Positions 1 to 8,667 of a stretch of DNA of 64,000 nucleotides are shown in pieces (the first letter of the stretch is position 1; every line of letters begins with the position of its first letter). The stretch comes from Ruegeria faecimaris (lineage in GTDB: Bacteria; Pseudomonadota; Alphaproteobacteria; Rhodobacterales; Rhodobacteraceae), in contig NZ_FXTE01000008.1 in the NCBI RefSeq assembly GCF_900182615.1, positions 1-64,000 on the forward strand, written 5' to 3'. The notes under the pieces were generated by a model. It made no database searches and was not told the origin of the DNA. It saw nothing but the letters and a program-made list of their open reading frames with translations. A program made the translations under genes and the position numbers.

Positions 1-132
1 GAACGCGCCGGAGCAATCACCCCCGTCCCCGGTGGCGTCGGCCCCATGACAATCGCATGCCTGCTGGCCAACACCCTGACCGCCGCATGCCGCGCAAACA
101 AACTCCCAGAACCAGAAGGCCTGACTGTGTGA
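1..132 (+). CDS. folD: Bifunctional methylenetetrahydrofolate dehydrogenase/cyclohydrolase, C-terminal end
   Basis: Partial gene: only the last 43 codons are in the window, and frame 1 is open from the first base to TGA at 130-132. The visible peptide carries the FolD signature [19 protein letters not shown], which closes the NADP-binding domain, and ends in a short polar tail. FolD oxidises 5,10-methylene-THF to methenyl-THF and hydrolyses this to 10-formyl-THF in the cytoplasm, feeding purine and formyl-methionine synthesis. The identification is firm because this motif is diagnostic. The 5' end and promoter lie outside the window. Confidence 0.93.
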   Translation, partial: ERAGAITPVPGGVGPMTIACLLANTLTAACRANKLPEPEGLTV

Positions 133-166
133 CCCATAGCGGACAGTCGTGCATGTAGATTTTCAG

Positions 167-186
167 GGCCGGGGTACTCCCCGGCC
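167..186 (+). terminator. Hairpin after folD, possible terminator
   Basis: Perfect 8-base inverted repeat GGCCGGGG-TACT-CCCCGGCC, 34 bases after the folD stop. It is followed by TAAAATTTG, so the U-tract is weak. The position suggests a folD terminator, but an mRNA-stabilising hairpin is equally possible. Confidence 0.5.
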
Positions 187-331
187 TAAAATTTGTTAAT
201 ATGTAAACTAAGTGTGAGATTACGGGCATTGAATGTGCCTGTATTGGTGATAAACTTTCTATTCCAGCCGGTTACGTTGTAATATGGCAAGTCCCCGGTA
301 GTATTGGCTGGACCCGGAGAGTTGTTGTCGA

Positions 332-1081
332 GTGTTTATGTTCACGAAACTGCGCCCAGTTTTCGCCGAAATAGTAGGGTACCGGTTGATTGCCGGGCTG
401 GTTTTCCTTCTGCTATTGTCCTTCGTATTCCAACCATTTCATGCCATCGAAGTAACCTTTCCTTGGCGCTTGGCCTTCTGGATCGGGGTGATGGCGCTGG
501 CGCTAGGAGTGACCTGCGTCGCAAGAAGATTGTTGCGTAGGTTGTTCGCTGAGACCGAGTTTTCTGGGCGCGACCTTGTGCTGATATCTTTGGTTTTCGT
601 CCTTTTTGTTCCAAGCCTTTGGTTGATGGTCTGGTTGCTGTTTTCGGCCAACGGACTGCCGTGCCCGGATATGTTATCTGTAACATCTTATGGCGCCTTG
701 CTGTCGGTGGGCTTGATCCTGGTGCGGCGTGAGGCATCGAAACCTCAATCCGTATATGCTGAAATTCCGCTGCCGCGCATGTACAAACGGTTGCCGGGAT
801 CCTTTCAGGGTCGGGTCTATCGCCTGACGGTCCAAGACCACTATGTGGATGTGGTGACTTCTGAGGGCACGTTTACGATCCGGTCGCGTTTTACCGACGC
901 CATAGAGGAAATGGAACCTATACCGGGCCATTGCACGCACAGATCGCATTGGGTTGTCGATGACGCCATTGCTGGGGTCGAACGTAAGGGTGGCAAGATC
1001 ATGTTGCGCCTGAAGAACGAAGAGCTTGTTCCGGTCAGCAGGAAATACCGTCCGTTCCTAGAGGAAGATGGTCTGATCTGA
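332..1081 (+). CDS. Membrane-anchored LytTR-domain transcriptional regulator
   Basis: 249 aa. The N-terminal half (about residues 15-135) contains four hydrophobic segments compatible with membrane helices. The C-terminal part (about 160-245) matches the LytTR DNA-binding fold: a YRLTVQDHYVDV strand, then a TFTIRSRFTDAIEEM segment, an HRSHWVV segment and a terminal PVSRKYRP, which is the usual LytTR ending. LytTR proteins bind direct repeats near promoters. Membrane-anchored versions without a receiver domain are common in Rhodobacteraceae, with mostly unknown targets. The chosen start is GTG 332, with GGAG at 315-318; ATG 338 is an alternative. No partner kinase is adjacent. The gene converges on pdeM with a gap of 6 bases. 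Confidence 0.8.
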   Translation: MFMFTKLRPVFAEIVGYRLIAGLVFLLLLSFVFQPFHAIEVTFPWRLAFWIGVMALALGVTCVARRLLRRLFAETEFSGRDLVLISLVFVLFVPSLWLMVWLLFSANGLPCPDMLSVTSYGALLSVGLILVRREASKPQSVYAEIPLPRMYKRLPGSFQGRVYRLTVQDHYVDVVTSEGTFTIRSRFTDAIEEMEPIPGHCTHRSHWVVDDAIAGVERKGGKIMLRLKNEELVPVSRKYRPFLEEDGLI

Positions 1082-1087
1082 GCCGCC

Positions 1088-1750
1088 CTATCTGGGCATT
1101 GGGATCATTTGCGGGATTTTCCCTGTCAGGATCGCCATTGCCTGATCGCTCATCAAGGCGTCCAGAACGTGATCCGAGCTAAAGAGCCCACCAGTATAAG
1201 TCCCATAGGCAGGCAGGATCAGACGCGCCTGATCCATCAGGAAGGCGGGGCGGGTGATGGAACGACCGCGAACCCGCACGCGCGCCTTGGGGTGGTAATG
1301 TCCCGAAACCTCAGCCTTGCCCTTGGGTTGCGCAATATGACGAAAGACCAGAGGGTCAACCGCATATTCGGCCAGATGGCTTCCGCCCAGATCTACCGGG
1401 CCGGGGTCATGGTTTCCTTCGATCCAGACCCAGCGGCGACCGGCCTGCATCGCCGTAATCTGCAGCCTGTCGGGCACACTCAGGGCGTTTAGGGCATCAA
1501 GATCATCAAAACTATCCCCAAGGCAAATAACGATGTCAGGCTGAGTGTGCTCGATATCTGCGGCCAATCGAGCTAGGGTGTCCTGGCTGTCATAGGGGGG
1601 TAATGTCGTGCCGCCCCGGCGCGCCAAACGCTCGGATTTACCCAGATGCAGATCGGACACGCAAAGCACGCTTTTGTCGGGCCACCAAAGGGCACCAGAC
1701 CCAAGCGCCAGCAGATTTTGCCCGGCTAAACAGATCGAAACTTCGTTCAT
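1088..1750 (-). CDS. pdeM: Ligase-associated DNA damage response endonuclease PdeM (metallophosphoesterase)
   Basis: 220 aa calcineurin-like phosphoesterase. Metal-ligand motifs appear in order: SDLHLGK near the N-terminus, LGDSFDD, GNHDPG and GHYHP. PdeM is a small Mn-dependent nuclease/phosphoesterase usually encoded with an Lhr-type helicase, a ligase and an exonuclease. I use ATG 1750 (MNEVSICLAG) rather than the TTG 36 bases upstream, because family members begin just before this strand and the extra residues are charged and unrelated. It lies 42 bases downstream of the lhr stop, probably in one transcript. The ligase and exonuclease genes of the usual four-gene set are not in this window. 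Confidence 0.85.
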   Translation of the reverse strand: MNEVSICLAGQNLLALGSGALWWPDKSVLCVSDLHLGKSERLARRGGTTLPPYDSQDTLARLAADIEHTQPDIVICLGDSFDDLDALNALSVPDRLQITAMQAGRRWVWIEGNHDPGPVDLGGSHLAEYAVDPLVFRHIAQPKGKAEVSGHYHPKARVRVRGRSITRPAFLMDQARLILPAYGTYTGGLFSSDHVLDALMSDQAMAILTGKIPQMIPMPR

Positions 1751-1792
1751 GTTACGTTCTTTGCGACGTTCCGCTACCGCGCGCAAGAGGTT

Positions 1793-4204
1793 TTAGCAAG
1801 ATTCCAGCCCAGCCTCTTGCAATAGGCGCGCGCTTTCTTCCGCCAGCAGGCGTTCTTCAGCAGCACCTTTGACGGGTACCTTGCCAACCTCAAGAAACAG
1901 TGGTGCAGCCAGAGGTGAAACCCGATCCAATCGCATCAGATCTATACGTCCCCCGATCCGCTCGATCAGTGCCTCGACCCGCCCGAAATCGACGAGACCG
2001 CGCATGGCCTCTTCTCGGGTGATCTGCATTAACAGGTGATCGGGATCGTATTTCAGCAAAGTATCGTAGAGGATATCTGAGGAAAACGTGGCTTGCCGAC
2101 CACTTTTGCGCTGACCGGCCATGTTCCGTTCGATCAGCCCTGCAATCGTGGCCGAGGCACGAAAGGTGCGCTTCATCACGGCATTGCCCGCCAGCCAGGT
2201 TTCCAAGCCGTTGCGCAGCTCGTCGGGCTGAAATAGCGGACGCGGGTCTATCACCGCGTCCAACCCCCAGATCAGGGTTGCATAGTCGGTGGCAACAAAG
2301 CCCAGCGGTGCAAGGCCCGTTTCTTCCATCCGTTTGGTCAGCAACAGCCCCAGCGTCTGCTGTGCGTTGCGTCCCGCAAAACCATAGACACACAGGTTTT
2401 CGCGCCCATCTTTGGGGAAACTTTCGATCAGTAACCTGTCACGATGAGGCAGGTGAGAAATCTCTCGCTGCAACGCCAGCCAATCCGCGGTATGCGCGGG
2501 TAACTGGGGCCAATCGGGCTGTGCAAACAGCCGCAGGATACGGTCGCTCAGCTGCGTCGAGGTCGCAAATTTGGTGCCTGAAAACGTTGCGATCTTGGGC
2601 TTCTTATCCGCTCGGCGGCTGACTTCGACCGTCATCTCGCGCAATCCCTCATAGCGCACGATCTGGCCGCCGATCAGAAAGGTATCTCCGTGGGTCAGCG
2701 AGGCAGCAAAGGCTTCCTCGACCTCTCCCAGAGGTTTGCCCCCTCGATTGCGTTTCAGGCGGACTTTCAACGTATCTGTGTCCTGAATCGTGCCAAGGTT
2801 CATGCGGATACGCTGCGCAGCACGGGGGTCACGCAGCTGCCATTGCCCATCTGGCCGTAGCTGCAGCCTTTGCCACCGATCATAGGCGCGCAGGGCATAG
2901 CCCCCGGTTGCACAAAAGTCCAAACAGGCGTCGAACTCTGCTCGGGTCAACCCGGCATAGGGGCCCGCTGCGGTCATTTGCCGGAACAGGTCATCGGCCA
3001 AGAATGGCCCGGATGCTGCGGCAATCAGGATATGTTGACACAACACATCGCGTGGACCTGCGCCGCGGGGATCACCGTCCAGATCATGAGCTTTTACAGC
3101 CTCAAGTGCCGCTATGCATTCCACAACTTCGAAGCGGTTTGCGGGCACTAACAATGCTTTGGAGGGGGCGTTGTATCTGTGATTTGCGCGCCCGATGCGC
3201 TGAACCAGCCTTTTGACGTTTTTGGGCGCCCCGATCTGAATGACCAGGTCGACATCGCCCCAATCAATACCAAGATCCAGACTGCCTGTGCAGACGATTG
3301 CACGCAGCGCACCGCGAACCATTGCGGCCTCGACACGTTCGCGTTGCTGCCTGTCCAGACTGCCGTGATGAATGCCAATCGGTAGCCCGTCTTCGTTGGC
3401 AAGCCAGAGGTTGTGAAAGAAAATCTCGGCCTGTGCGCGGGTGTTGTGAAAGATAAGCGTCGTCTTATGCTTCCGGATCTGGTCCAGAACGGCAGGGATG
3501 GAATAGGCCGCGCCACCGCCCGACCACGGAGGCATTTCCGGCGTTTCCAACATTTGGATATCGGGGTCAGGCCCAGGATCGGCCTCAACGATCCGGCAGA
3601 GATCAGGGTGACGTGCCAGAAATCGGGCAATAGCATTGGGGTCTTCGACCGTTGCAGACAGGCCCACCCTGCGCAGGTCCGGGCAGAGCCCCTGCAGACG
3701 GGCCAGCGCCAGCATCAGCTGGTCGCCACGCTTGCTCTCGGCCAAGGCGTGGATTTCATCGACAACCACCCGTTGCACGCCCTGAAACATCCGCCCGGCG
3801 TCTTCGTAAGAGGTCAGCAGGGCCAGGCTTTCAGGTGTGGTCAAAAGGATCTGCGGTGGGTCAACCCGCTGACGCTTTTTCTGTGTGGCTGAGGTATCTC
3901 CGGTGCGGTCCTCAATCCGGACGGCCAGGCCCATTTCCTCGGCTGGGCCACGCAGGTTTCGCCGGATATCTGCCGCCAGCGCCTTGAGAGGGGAGACGTA
4001 GATTGTATGCAGGCCAACATGGTCCCGCTCTGCTAGATCGGCCAGCGTGGGCAGAAATCCGGCCATTGTCTTGCCCCCGCCGGTGGGGGCTATCAGCAAC
4101 GTCGCCGGTTCAAGGGCCCGGTCGTACATGTCCTGCTGATGCGGGTGGATGGACCAACCTTTGTCGTCAAACCAGTCAGTAATCCGGGCGGGAATCTGCG
4201 TCAT
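1793..4204 (-). CDS. lhr: Ligase-associated DEXH-box helicase, Lhr family
   Basis: 803 aa superfamily-2 helicase. Walker A is APTGGGKTMAGFLP near residue 40, the DEXH box is VVDEIHALAESKRGDQ near 150, and motif III-like LSATVEDP follows. The second RecA domain includes IVCTGSLDLGIDWGDVDLV and the motif VI sequence VQRIGRANHR. A long C-terminal Lhr winged-helix/beta-barrel region follows, as expected for the roughly 800 aa bacterial class associated with DNA damage response ligases. Its probable role is translocation on single-stranded DNA during repair. It is followed by pdeM. No strong Shine-Dalgarno sequence precedes ATG 4204, but no better start is visible. Confidence 0.88.
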   Translation of the reverse strand: MTQIPARITDWFDDKGWSIHPHQQDMYDRALEPATLLIAPTGGGKTMAGFLPTLADLAERDHVGLHTIYVSPLKALAADIRRNLRGPAEEMGLAVRIEDRTGDTSATQKKRQRVDPPQILLTTPESLALLTSYEDAGRMFQGVQRVVVDEIHALAESKRGDQLMLALARLQGLCPDLRRVGLSATVEDPNAIARFLARHPDLCRIVEADPGPDPDIQMLETPEMPPWSGGGAAYSIPAVLDQIRKHKTTLIFHNTRAQAEIFFHNLWLANEDGLPIGIHHGSLDRQQRERVEAAMVRGALRAIVCTGSLDLGIDWGDVDLVIQIGAPKNVKRLVQRIGRANHRYNAPSKALLVPANRFEVVECIAALEAVKAHDLDGDPRGAGPRDVLCQHILIAAASGPFLADDLFRQMTAAGPYAGLTRAEFDACLDFCATGGYALRAYDRWQRLQLRPDGQWQLRDPRAAQRIRMNLGTIQDTDTLKVRLKRNRGGKPLGEVEEAFAASLTHGDTFLIGGQIVRYEGLREMTVEVSRRADKKPKIATFSGTKFATSTQLSDRILRLFAQPDWPQLPAHTADWLALQREISHLPHRDRLLIESFPKDGRENLCVYGFAGRNAQQTLGLLLTKRMEETGLAPLGFVATDYATLIWGLDAVIDPRPLFQPDELRNGLETWLAGNAVMKRTFRASATIAGLIERNMAGQRKSGRQATFSSDILYDTLLKYDPDHLLMQITREEAMRGLVDFGRVEALIERIGGRIDLMRLDRVSPLAAPLFLEVGKVPVKGAAEERLLAEESARLLQEAGLESC

Positions 4205-4244
4205 AAAGGCAGATTACCCGGTCCGTCAGCGAAATGGCATTAGG

Positions 4245-5552
4245 TTATTTGACGATTTTCTCATCTTTGACGAACATGTTGGCCCAAGCGCGTTCAATCA
4301 GATCGGGGCTCATCTGATAGGGGATGCCCTCGAATTCGCAGATCGAGATCATCTGATCAATCAGGAATATCGGCTGATAGTTCGCATAGATGTTGTCGAT
4401 GGTCGGGTATTTGACCTTTAGCAGATGGACCAATGCGGCCTCGTCCAGAGGCATCCCGCGTTTGCGGGCCACCATGGCGAAGATTTTCAGGAAGTTCTCT
4501 TGGTTCGGACCGTCAATCTTGATCTTGAAGAAGATCCGGCGCAAAGCGGCTTGGTCAAAGATCTCGTTGGGGTGAAAGTTGGTCGAAAAGATGACCAGCG
4601 TATCAAAGGGCACTTCGAATTTTTCACCCGATTGCAGGCCAAGGATATCCTTGTTCTCTTCCAGTGGAACAATCCAGCGGTTGATCAGGGCCTGTGGTGG
4701 TTCCTGCTGACGGCCAAGGTCGTCAACGATAAAGATGCCGCCTGTCGATTTCAGCTGCAGCGGGGCCTGATAGGTCCGCGCCGTAGGGTTATAAACCAGA
4801 TCGAGCATGCTGAGTGACAGTTCACCGCCAGTCACAACAGTTGGTCTTTCACATTGGACATAGCGCGAATCAAACCGCTTGCGGCGGCGCAAGCTATTGG
4901 GGTCATCTGCTTCTTGTTCGATGGCTGTGTGTACAATCGGGTCATACACCGTGATCACCTGACCAGCGTATTCGATGGCATATGGGACATAGACATTATC
5001 GCCCAAAGCATCCCGAATACCGTTCGAGATAGAGGATTTACCATTACCCGGAGGTCCATACATCAGGATTGATCGGCCTGCACTGACCGCGGGTCCAAGG
5101 TGGTCCAGCAGGCTGTCAGGCAGAACCAGATGGCCCATTGCCCCGGTTAACTGGTCGCGGGAAACCTGGATATTCCGGATCGACTGGCGTTTTACCTGCT
5201 CGCGGTACACATCCAACGGGACGGGCATGGCGCCGAAATATTCGGACTGGCTCAGCGCATCCAATGCACGCGCTTTGCCCGCATCGGTCAGCTGATACCC
5301 CATCTCATTGCCGCTGTTGGCGTTCAAAGTACCGGTTGCTTCCAGCAGCTTTTGTTCGCGTGCAAGGTCGATCAACTCCTGTGTGACAGAACCCGGCAAG
5401 CAGATCGCTTGGGCAACTTCGGAAACCGTATCTACGGTTTTACGAAAGATAGTTTTCAGCAGGATATCCCGCATCATAACAATTGGAAGCTGCATATCGC
5501 CCAACCCCTTTGGGGTAGGGGGGGCCATTACCGAGGTTGTCTGCATATTCAT
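4245..5552 (-). CDS. AAA+ family ATPase with winged-helix-like N-terminus, at the 3' end of the tad locus
   Basis: 435 aa. Walker A is GPPGNGKS (166-173), Walker B is GIFIVDDLG (272-280), sensor 1 is STN (323-325), and ALRRIFFKI follows as the possible arginine-finger region. Residues 25-100 look like a small winged-helix module (SEVAQAICLPGSVTQELIDL, then GYQLTDAGKARALDAL), so the protein may bind DNA or a partner before the ATPase domain. There is no signal peptide or membrane helix. It starts 118 bases after the prepilin peptidase stop, on the same strand as the tad genes, so a tad-linked role is inferred from position only. I do not recognise a characterised homologue. The start ATG 5552 has a weak ribosome site; ATG 5546 is possible. 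Confidence 0.75.
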   Translation of the reverse strand: MNMQTTSVMAPPTPKGLGDMQLPIVMMRDILLKTIFRKTVDTVSEVAQAICLPGSVTQELIDLAREQKLLEATGTLNANSGNEMGYQLTDAGKARALDALSQSEYFGAMPVPLDVYREQVKRQSIRNIQVSRDQLTGAMGHLVLPDSLLDHLGPAVSAGRSILMYGPPGNGKSSISNGIRDALGDNVYVPYAIEYAGQVITVYDPIVHTAIEQEADDPNSLRRRKRFDSRYVQCERPTVVTGGELSLSMLDLVYNPTARTYQAPLQLKSTGGIFIVDDLGRQQEPPQALINRWIVPLEENKDILGLQSGEKFEVPFDTLVIFSTNFHPNEIFDQAALRRIFFKIKIDGPNQENFLKIFAMVARKRGMPLDEAALVHLLKVKYPTIDNIYANYQPIFLIDQMISICEFEGIPYQMSPDLIERAWANMFVKDEKIVK

Positions 5553-5670
5553 GAGCGTTGCCCGTCTAATTCAGTATTCACGCCAATAGCCCTGAAAAGG
5601 GCCCTTTGACGAAAATTTGGCCGGGCTTTGTGTCAGTTCCAAGGCGGGGACAAGGCGGACTGATGATAGT

Positions 5671-6207
5671 TTACGAGCCGTAAACAGTTCCAAGTATCAG
5701 GTAGATGGCCAGGGTTGCACCAAGCGCGAAACCCATTGGAAATTGTTTGTCCCGACGCCAGCTTTCCCAATCTGGGGCAATAGCTCTGAGGGCGGTATGT
5801 TTGGCCAATCGATGCGTGACAAAGGCCGCCAAGGTGGTCGACATCAGGATCAACAATACCAATGTGAAATCGCCCATCCAAACAAAGGCTGAGGCCGCGG
5901 CTATGAATTTTGCGTCTCCGGCTCCCATAATGCCGGCTGCGTTGAGCAGAATGCCGATGACTAGCATTACAACTATATGTAACAGCTGCCACAAATAGGG
6001 TGGGAGGGACACAGAAAACGGGCCGGTAATCCAACCATCCGACCAGGGCGGCAGGACAAACAAACCGATGACCGCAAATACCGAAGCCAGTGCTACTACG
6101 GCGTGATTCTTGATGAGCATGTCACGCAGGTCGGTGAAGGCCACGTAATAGCAGATCGGCAGTACGAACGGCAAAAACCAGGCCGCAGCACCCGCTGGAA
6201 TATGCAT
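5671..6207 (-). CDS. tadV: Prepilin peptidase TadV/CpaA (A24 family)
   Basis: 178 aa membrane aspartic peptidase that cuts the leader from Flp prepilins. The two catalytic aspartates are visible: D26 in the first cytoplasmic loop (FTDLRDMLIKN) and D98 in the GAGD motif (95-98). Several hydrophobic segments surround them. The N-terminal methylase domain of the long PilD-type enzymes is absent, as is normal for the short TadV/CpaA class. The start codon lies 3 bases after the stop of the preceding TPR gene, so translation is probably coupled. It is placed at the 3' end of the locus, far from the pilin genes. Confidence 0.9.
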   Translation of the reverse strand: MHIPAGAAAWFLPFVLPICYYVAFTDLRDMLIKNHAVVALASVFAVIGLFVLPPWSDGWITGPFSVSLPPYLWQLLHIVVMLVIGILLNAAGIMGAGDAKFIAAASAFVWMGDFTLVLLILMSTTLAAFVTHRLAKHTALRAIAPDWESWRRDKQFPMGFALGATLAIYLILGTVYGS

Positions 6208-6210
6208 GTA

Positions 6211-7062
6211 TCAGGCTTCCTCAAGCGCGCGCAGGGATCGAACGGCTTCGTCGTAATGTTGCGGATGGGTAGCGATCGCTTCGCGGAACAGGTTCTTGGC
6301 CGTCGCCACATCACCGCGTTTCACCGCCGAGATGGCCATTGTGTTCAACAACATCGCGCGTTCGACCTGAGACATGGGAACGACAGGCATGCTGTAATTG
6401 CCCTGTGCAGCCCGGGCGAGGACCAGATTGTTCTTTGCCGTGAATAGAGAGTTATCCTGTCGAATGGCCTCGGTGAATAACCGTTCGGCTTCGTCGTACT
6501 GGCCGCGCGTCAGCTTGGAATATCCCCAGTTGTTCATCACACCACCGGGGCGGGTCGTCAGACCCACGGCGGTTTCATAGAAATGATCCGCGCGTTTCCA
6601 GTTTTTTTGTGAATCCGCGACGACGGCTTCCAGGCGGTAGCGTTTGAAAGATTCAAAAGTCGGCGGGATCGAATCCAATGTCGATTTGGCCTGTGACCAG
6701 TTCCCGGAACGTACCAGTGAATCTGCGTATTCGACCTTGTCTACATTGGTCGCACCGCTCATCGTGGTGACTTTTTTCCAGGCGGCGGTTGCCTCGGTCG
6801 TCCGTTTAGCGCGCGCCAGTGAAATCGCCAGCCCACGTTGCAGGTCTATACGACCCGGGTTCTTGGCGGCGGCACCCTGGAAATAGGTAACGGCTTCGTT
6901 AGGGTCGGCGGCCGACAGAAGAACGTCGTTCAGGTTGGTTTCGTCAATGACGTTCACCTCCTGAAATGTACGCTCGACCTTTTCTTCCTCGGACTCTTTT
7001 TCACAGGCTGAGAGGATCAGCCCGCAGATTGCGATAGACGGAATCAAGAATTGTTGGCGCAT
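6211..7062 (-). CDS. TPR-repeat lipoprotein, TadD-like
   Basis: 283 aa. It has a lipoprotein signal peptide with lipobox LSAC (Cys20), then a charged linker and several tetratricopeptide repeats, for example ITFQGAAAKNPG-like turns and the clear repeat MNNWGYSKLTRGQYDEAERL followed by FTEAIRQDNSLFTAKNNL. TadD-type lipoproteins assist assembly or outer-membrane insertion of the RcpA secretin. Two TPR lipoproteins lie in tandem here; I cannot say which is the functional TadD. The ribosome site AAGGGACG precedes ATG 7062. It sits 29 bases after the upstream TPR gene and directly before tadV. Confidence 0.8.
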   Translation of the reverse strand: MRQQFLIPSIAICGLILSACEKESEEEKVERTFQEVNVIDETNLNDVLLSAADPNEAVTYFQGAAAKNPGRIDLQRGLAISLARAKRTTEATAAWKKVTTMSGATNVDKVEYADSLVRSGNWSQAKSTLDSIPPTFESFKRYRLEAVVADSQKNWKRADHFYETAVGLTTRPGGVMNNWGYSKLTRGQYDEAERLFTEAIRQDNSLFTAKNNLVLARAAQGNYSMPVVPMSQVERAMLLNTMAISAVKRGDVATAKNLFREAIATHPQHYDEAVRSLRALEEA

Positions 7063-7091
7063 TTTTGCGTCCCTTACTGCTCTTGCCTATG

Positions 7092-7673
7092 TTACGGGAG
7101 CTTGCGCAGCATGAATTGCCCGTCGCCTTGCTGCTCCAGTGTGTATTCTTGTTCTTGAGGGGTATTATTATCAGTATTTTCCATTTTTGCGAGAGCTAAC
7201 CGCAGATTGTCCCGAATTGCGTCACTTTCGCCATTATCGAGAGCATAGGCCCGGCGAAAGACCTGAGCGGCCTCGGGGTATTCACCGATTTCCATCAGCA
7301 ACACACCCAGATTGTTCCAGGCGACAGACCATTCGGGGTCATCTTCAACCGCTCGGCGCAGCAGCGTTTCCGCCTGTCCAAGCCTCCGAAGGCCCAGATT
7401 TGCCGTCCCCATCGAGGTCAGGATCTGCGTTGTCATTCCCTGATTGAGCGCTGCGCGGATAAAGGCATCCAACGCAAGCTCGTATTCACCCGAAGCCATC
7501 AGCCGGTTGCCTACTGCAATCTGATCTTCGGCCGGGGCTTTACGATCAATGCCAGGTGCATCCAGATCCCCAGAGGACCCCGTTTCCGTGCAAGAAGCCA
7601 CCGTGGCAAGAACCACGGTGGCCTGTAACACGCGGCGTATCCCCGTCTGGATGCACCTGGGTTTCAATTTCAT
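7092..7673 (-). CDS. TPR-repeat lipoprotein, second TadD-like protein
   Basis: 193 aa. It has a basic N-terminus, a hydrophobic segment and a lipobox VASC (Cys28), then three or four TPR units, including PEWSVAWNNLGVLLMEIGEY and the following PEAAQVFRRAYALDNGESD. Probably it is an outer-membrane lipoprotein scaffold of the Tad secretin, by analogy with TadD. The start ATG 7673 lies just after the tadC stop and uses GGAGG inside the end of tadC, indicating translational coupling. It is shorter than the neighbouring TPR lipoprotein and does not align closely with it outside the repeats. Confidence 0.8.
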   Translation of the reverse strand: MKLKPRCIQTGIRRVLQATVVLATVASCTETGSSGDLDAPGIDRKAPAEDQIAVGNRLMASGEYELALDAFIRAALNQGMTTQILTSMGTANLGLRRLGQAETLLRRAVEDDPEWSVAWNNLGVLLMEIGEYPEAAQVFRRAYALDNGESDAIRDNLRLALAKMENTDNNTPQEQEYTLEQQGDGQFMLRKLP

Positions 7674-7679
7674 AGGCTA

Positions 7680-8657
7680 TTAGCCTCCGCCGAATTCAGC
7701 GATGCCTTTGGCCGAGGGTCCAACCAGAATGACCAACAACGGTGGCACCGTCAGCATCATAGTGGCGAGTGTCATTTTGGTTGGCAACTTGTTAGCGGCC
7801 TCTTCGGCGCGCATCACGCGCTTATCTCGCATCTCGCCAGCGTAAACCCGCAAAGCTTCGGCGATGGATGTACCGAATGTTGCCGATTGGATCATCACCG
7901 TCACAAATGAGTTAACATCCTGAACGCCACAGCGCGTACCAAAATCGCGAAGAACCGTATCCTTGTCCTTACCGGCCTTCAATTCGTGGGCGACGACTTC
8001 AAATTCAAGCGAAATCTCAGGGTAGGAGGCTTTCATTTCGCGTGCGACGCGAACGATGGCCTGGTCCAGCGACTGGCCAGCCTCGACACAGACCAGCATC
8101 AGGTCAAGAGTATCGGGAAAGCCTGCGGTGATCGCTTCTTGCCGTTCTGCGACCCTTCGGGTGATCCAATAGCGTGGCAGAAAATACCCGGCGGCCGACG
8201 GGACAAGAACTCGTATTATCATCTGCTGCGCGGTAAATTCCTGACCGTCGGAAAGGACAGTGACCAGCAAAACACCAATCACAATTCCGATGATGCCCAA
8301 GGAAAATTGAGCGAAGTGGAAGAACCGAACTGCGTCCTTTGATTGATACCCCGCCTGCCGCAGTTTCAGCTGCATGGCAGACAGTTCTTCCTTATTCTGT
8401 GGCTCAAGGAAGTTGGCAAACTTCTCAAGCTGCTCGTTTCGCCCGCTGGTTCTGAGCTTGTCCTTTTTGACCTTCTTATCCTGTCGAGGGGCTGCATTAG
8501 AACGCTGCAGTTTCTTCAGGGGATCTTCTGGCTGGCTCAGGATCAAGGGGACTGTGATCAAGATCATGAACAGTCCAAGTACACCAACCACGATCAGTGG
8601 ACCGAAGGGGCCAAGGAGCTCGGTTAGAAAGTCATTTATTTGGGTCAGGATTTCCAT
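7680..8657 (-). CDS. tadC: Tad pilus inner-membrane platform protein TadC
   Basis: 325 aa type II secretion F-domain protein. Hydrophobic segments lie near residues 18-40, 115-160 and at the extreme C-terminus. The conserved F-domain stretch runs from FPDTLDLMLVCVEAGQSLDQ through ELKAGKDKDTVLRDF to a final LPTKMTLATMMLTVPPLLVI. With TadB it forms the inner-membrane platform on which the TadA motor acts. Size and order (after tadB, before the TPR genes) match the family. The ribosome site AGGA precedes ATG 8657. Confidence 0.92.
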   Translation of the reverse strand: MEILTQINDFLTELLGPFGPLIVVGVLGLFMILITVPLILSQPEDPLKKLQRSNAAPRQDKKVKKDKLRTSGRNEQLEKFANFLEPQNKEELSAMQLKLRQAGYQSKDAVRFFHFAQFSLGIIGIVIGVLLVTVLSDGQEFTAQQMIIRVLVPSAAGYFLPRYWITRRVAERQEAITAGFPDTLDLMLVCVEAGQSLDQAIVRVAREMKASYPEISLEFEVVAHELKAGKDKDTVLRDFGTRCGVQDVNSFVTVMIQSATFGTSIAEALRVYAGEMRDKRVMRAEEAANKLPTKMTLATMMLTVPPLLVILVGPSAKGIAEFGGG

Positions 8658-8667
8658 GGTGGTGTCC

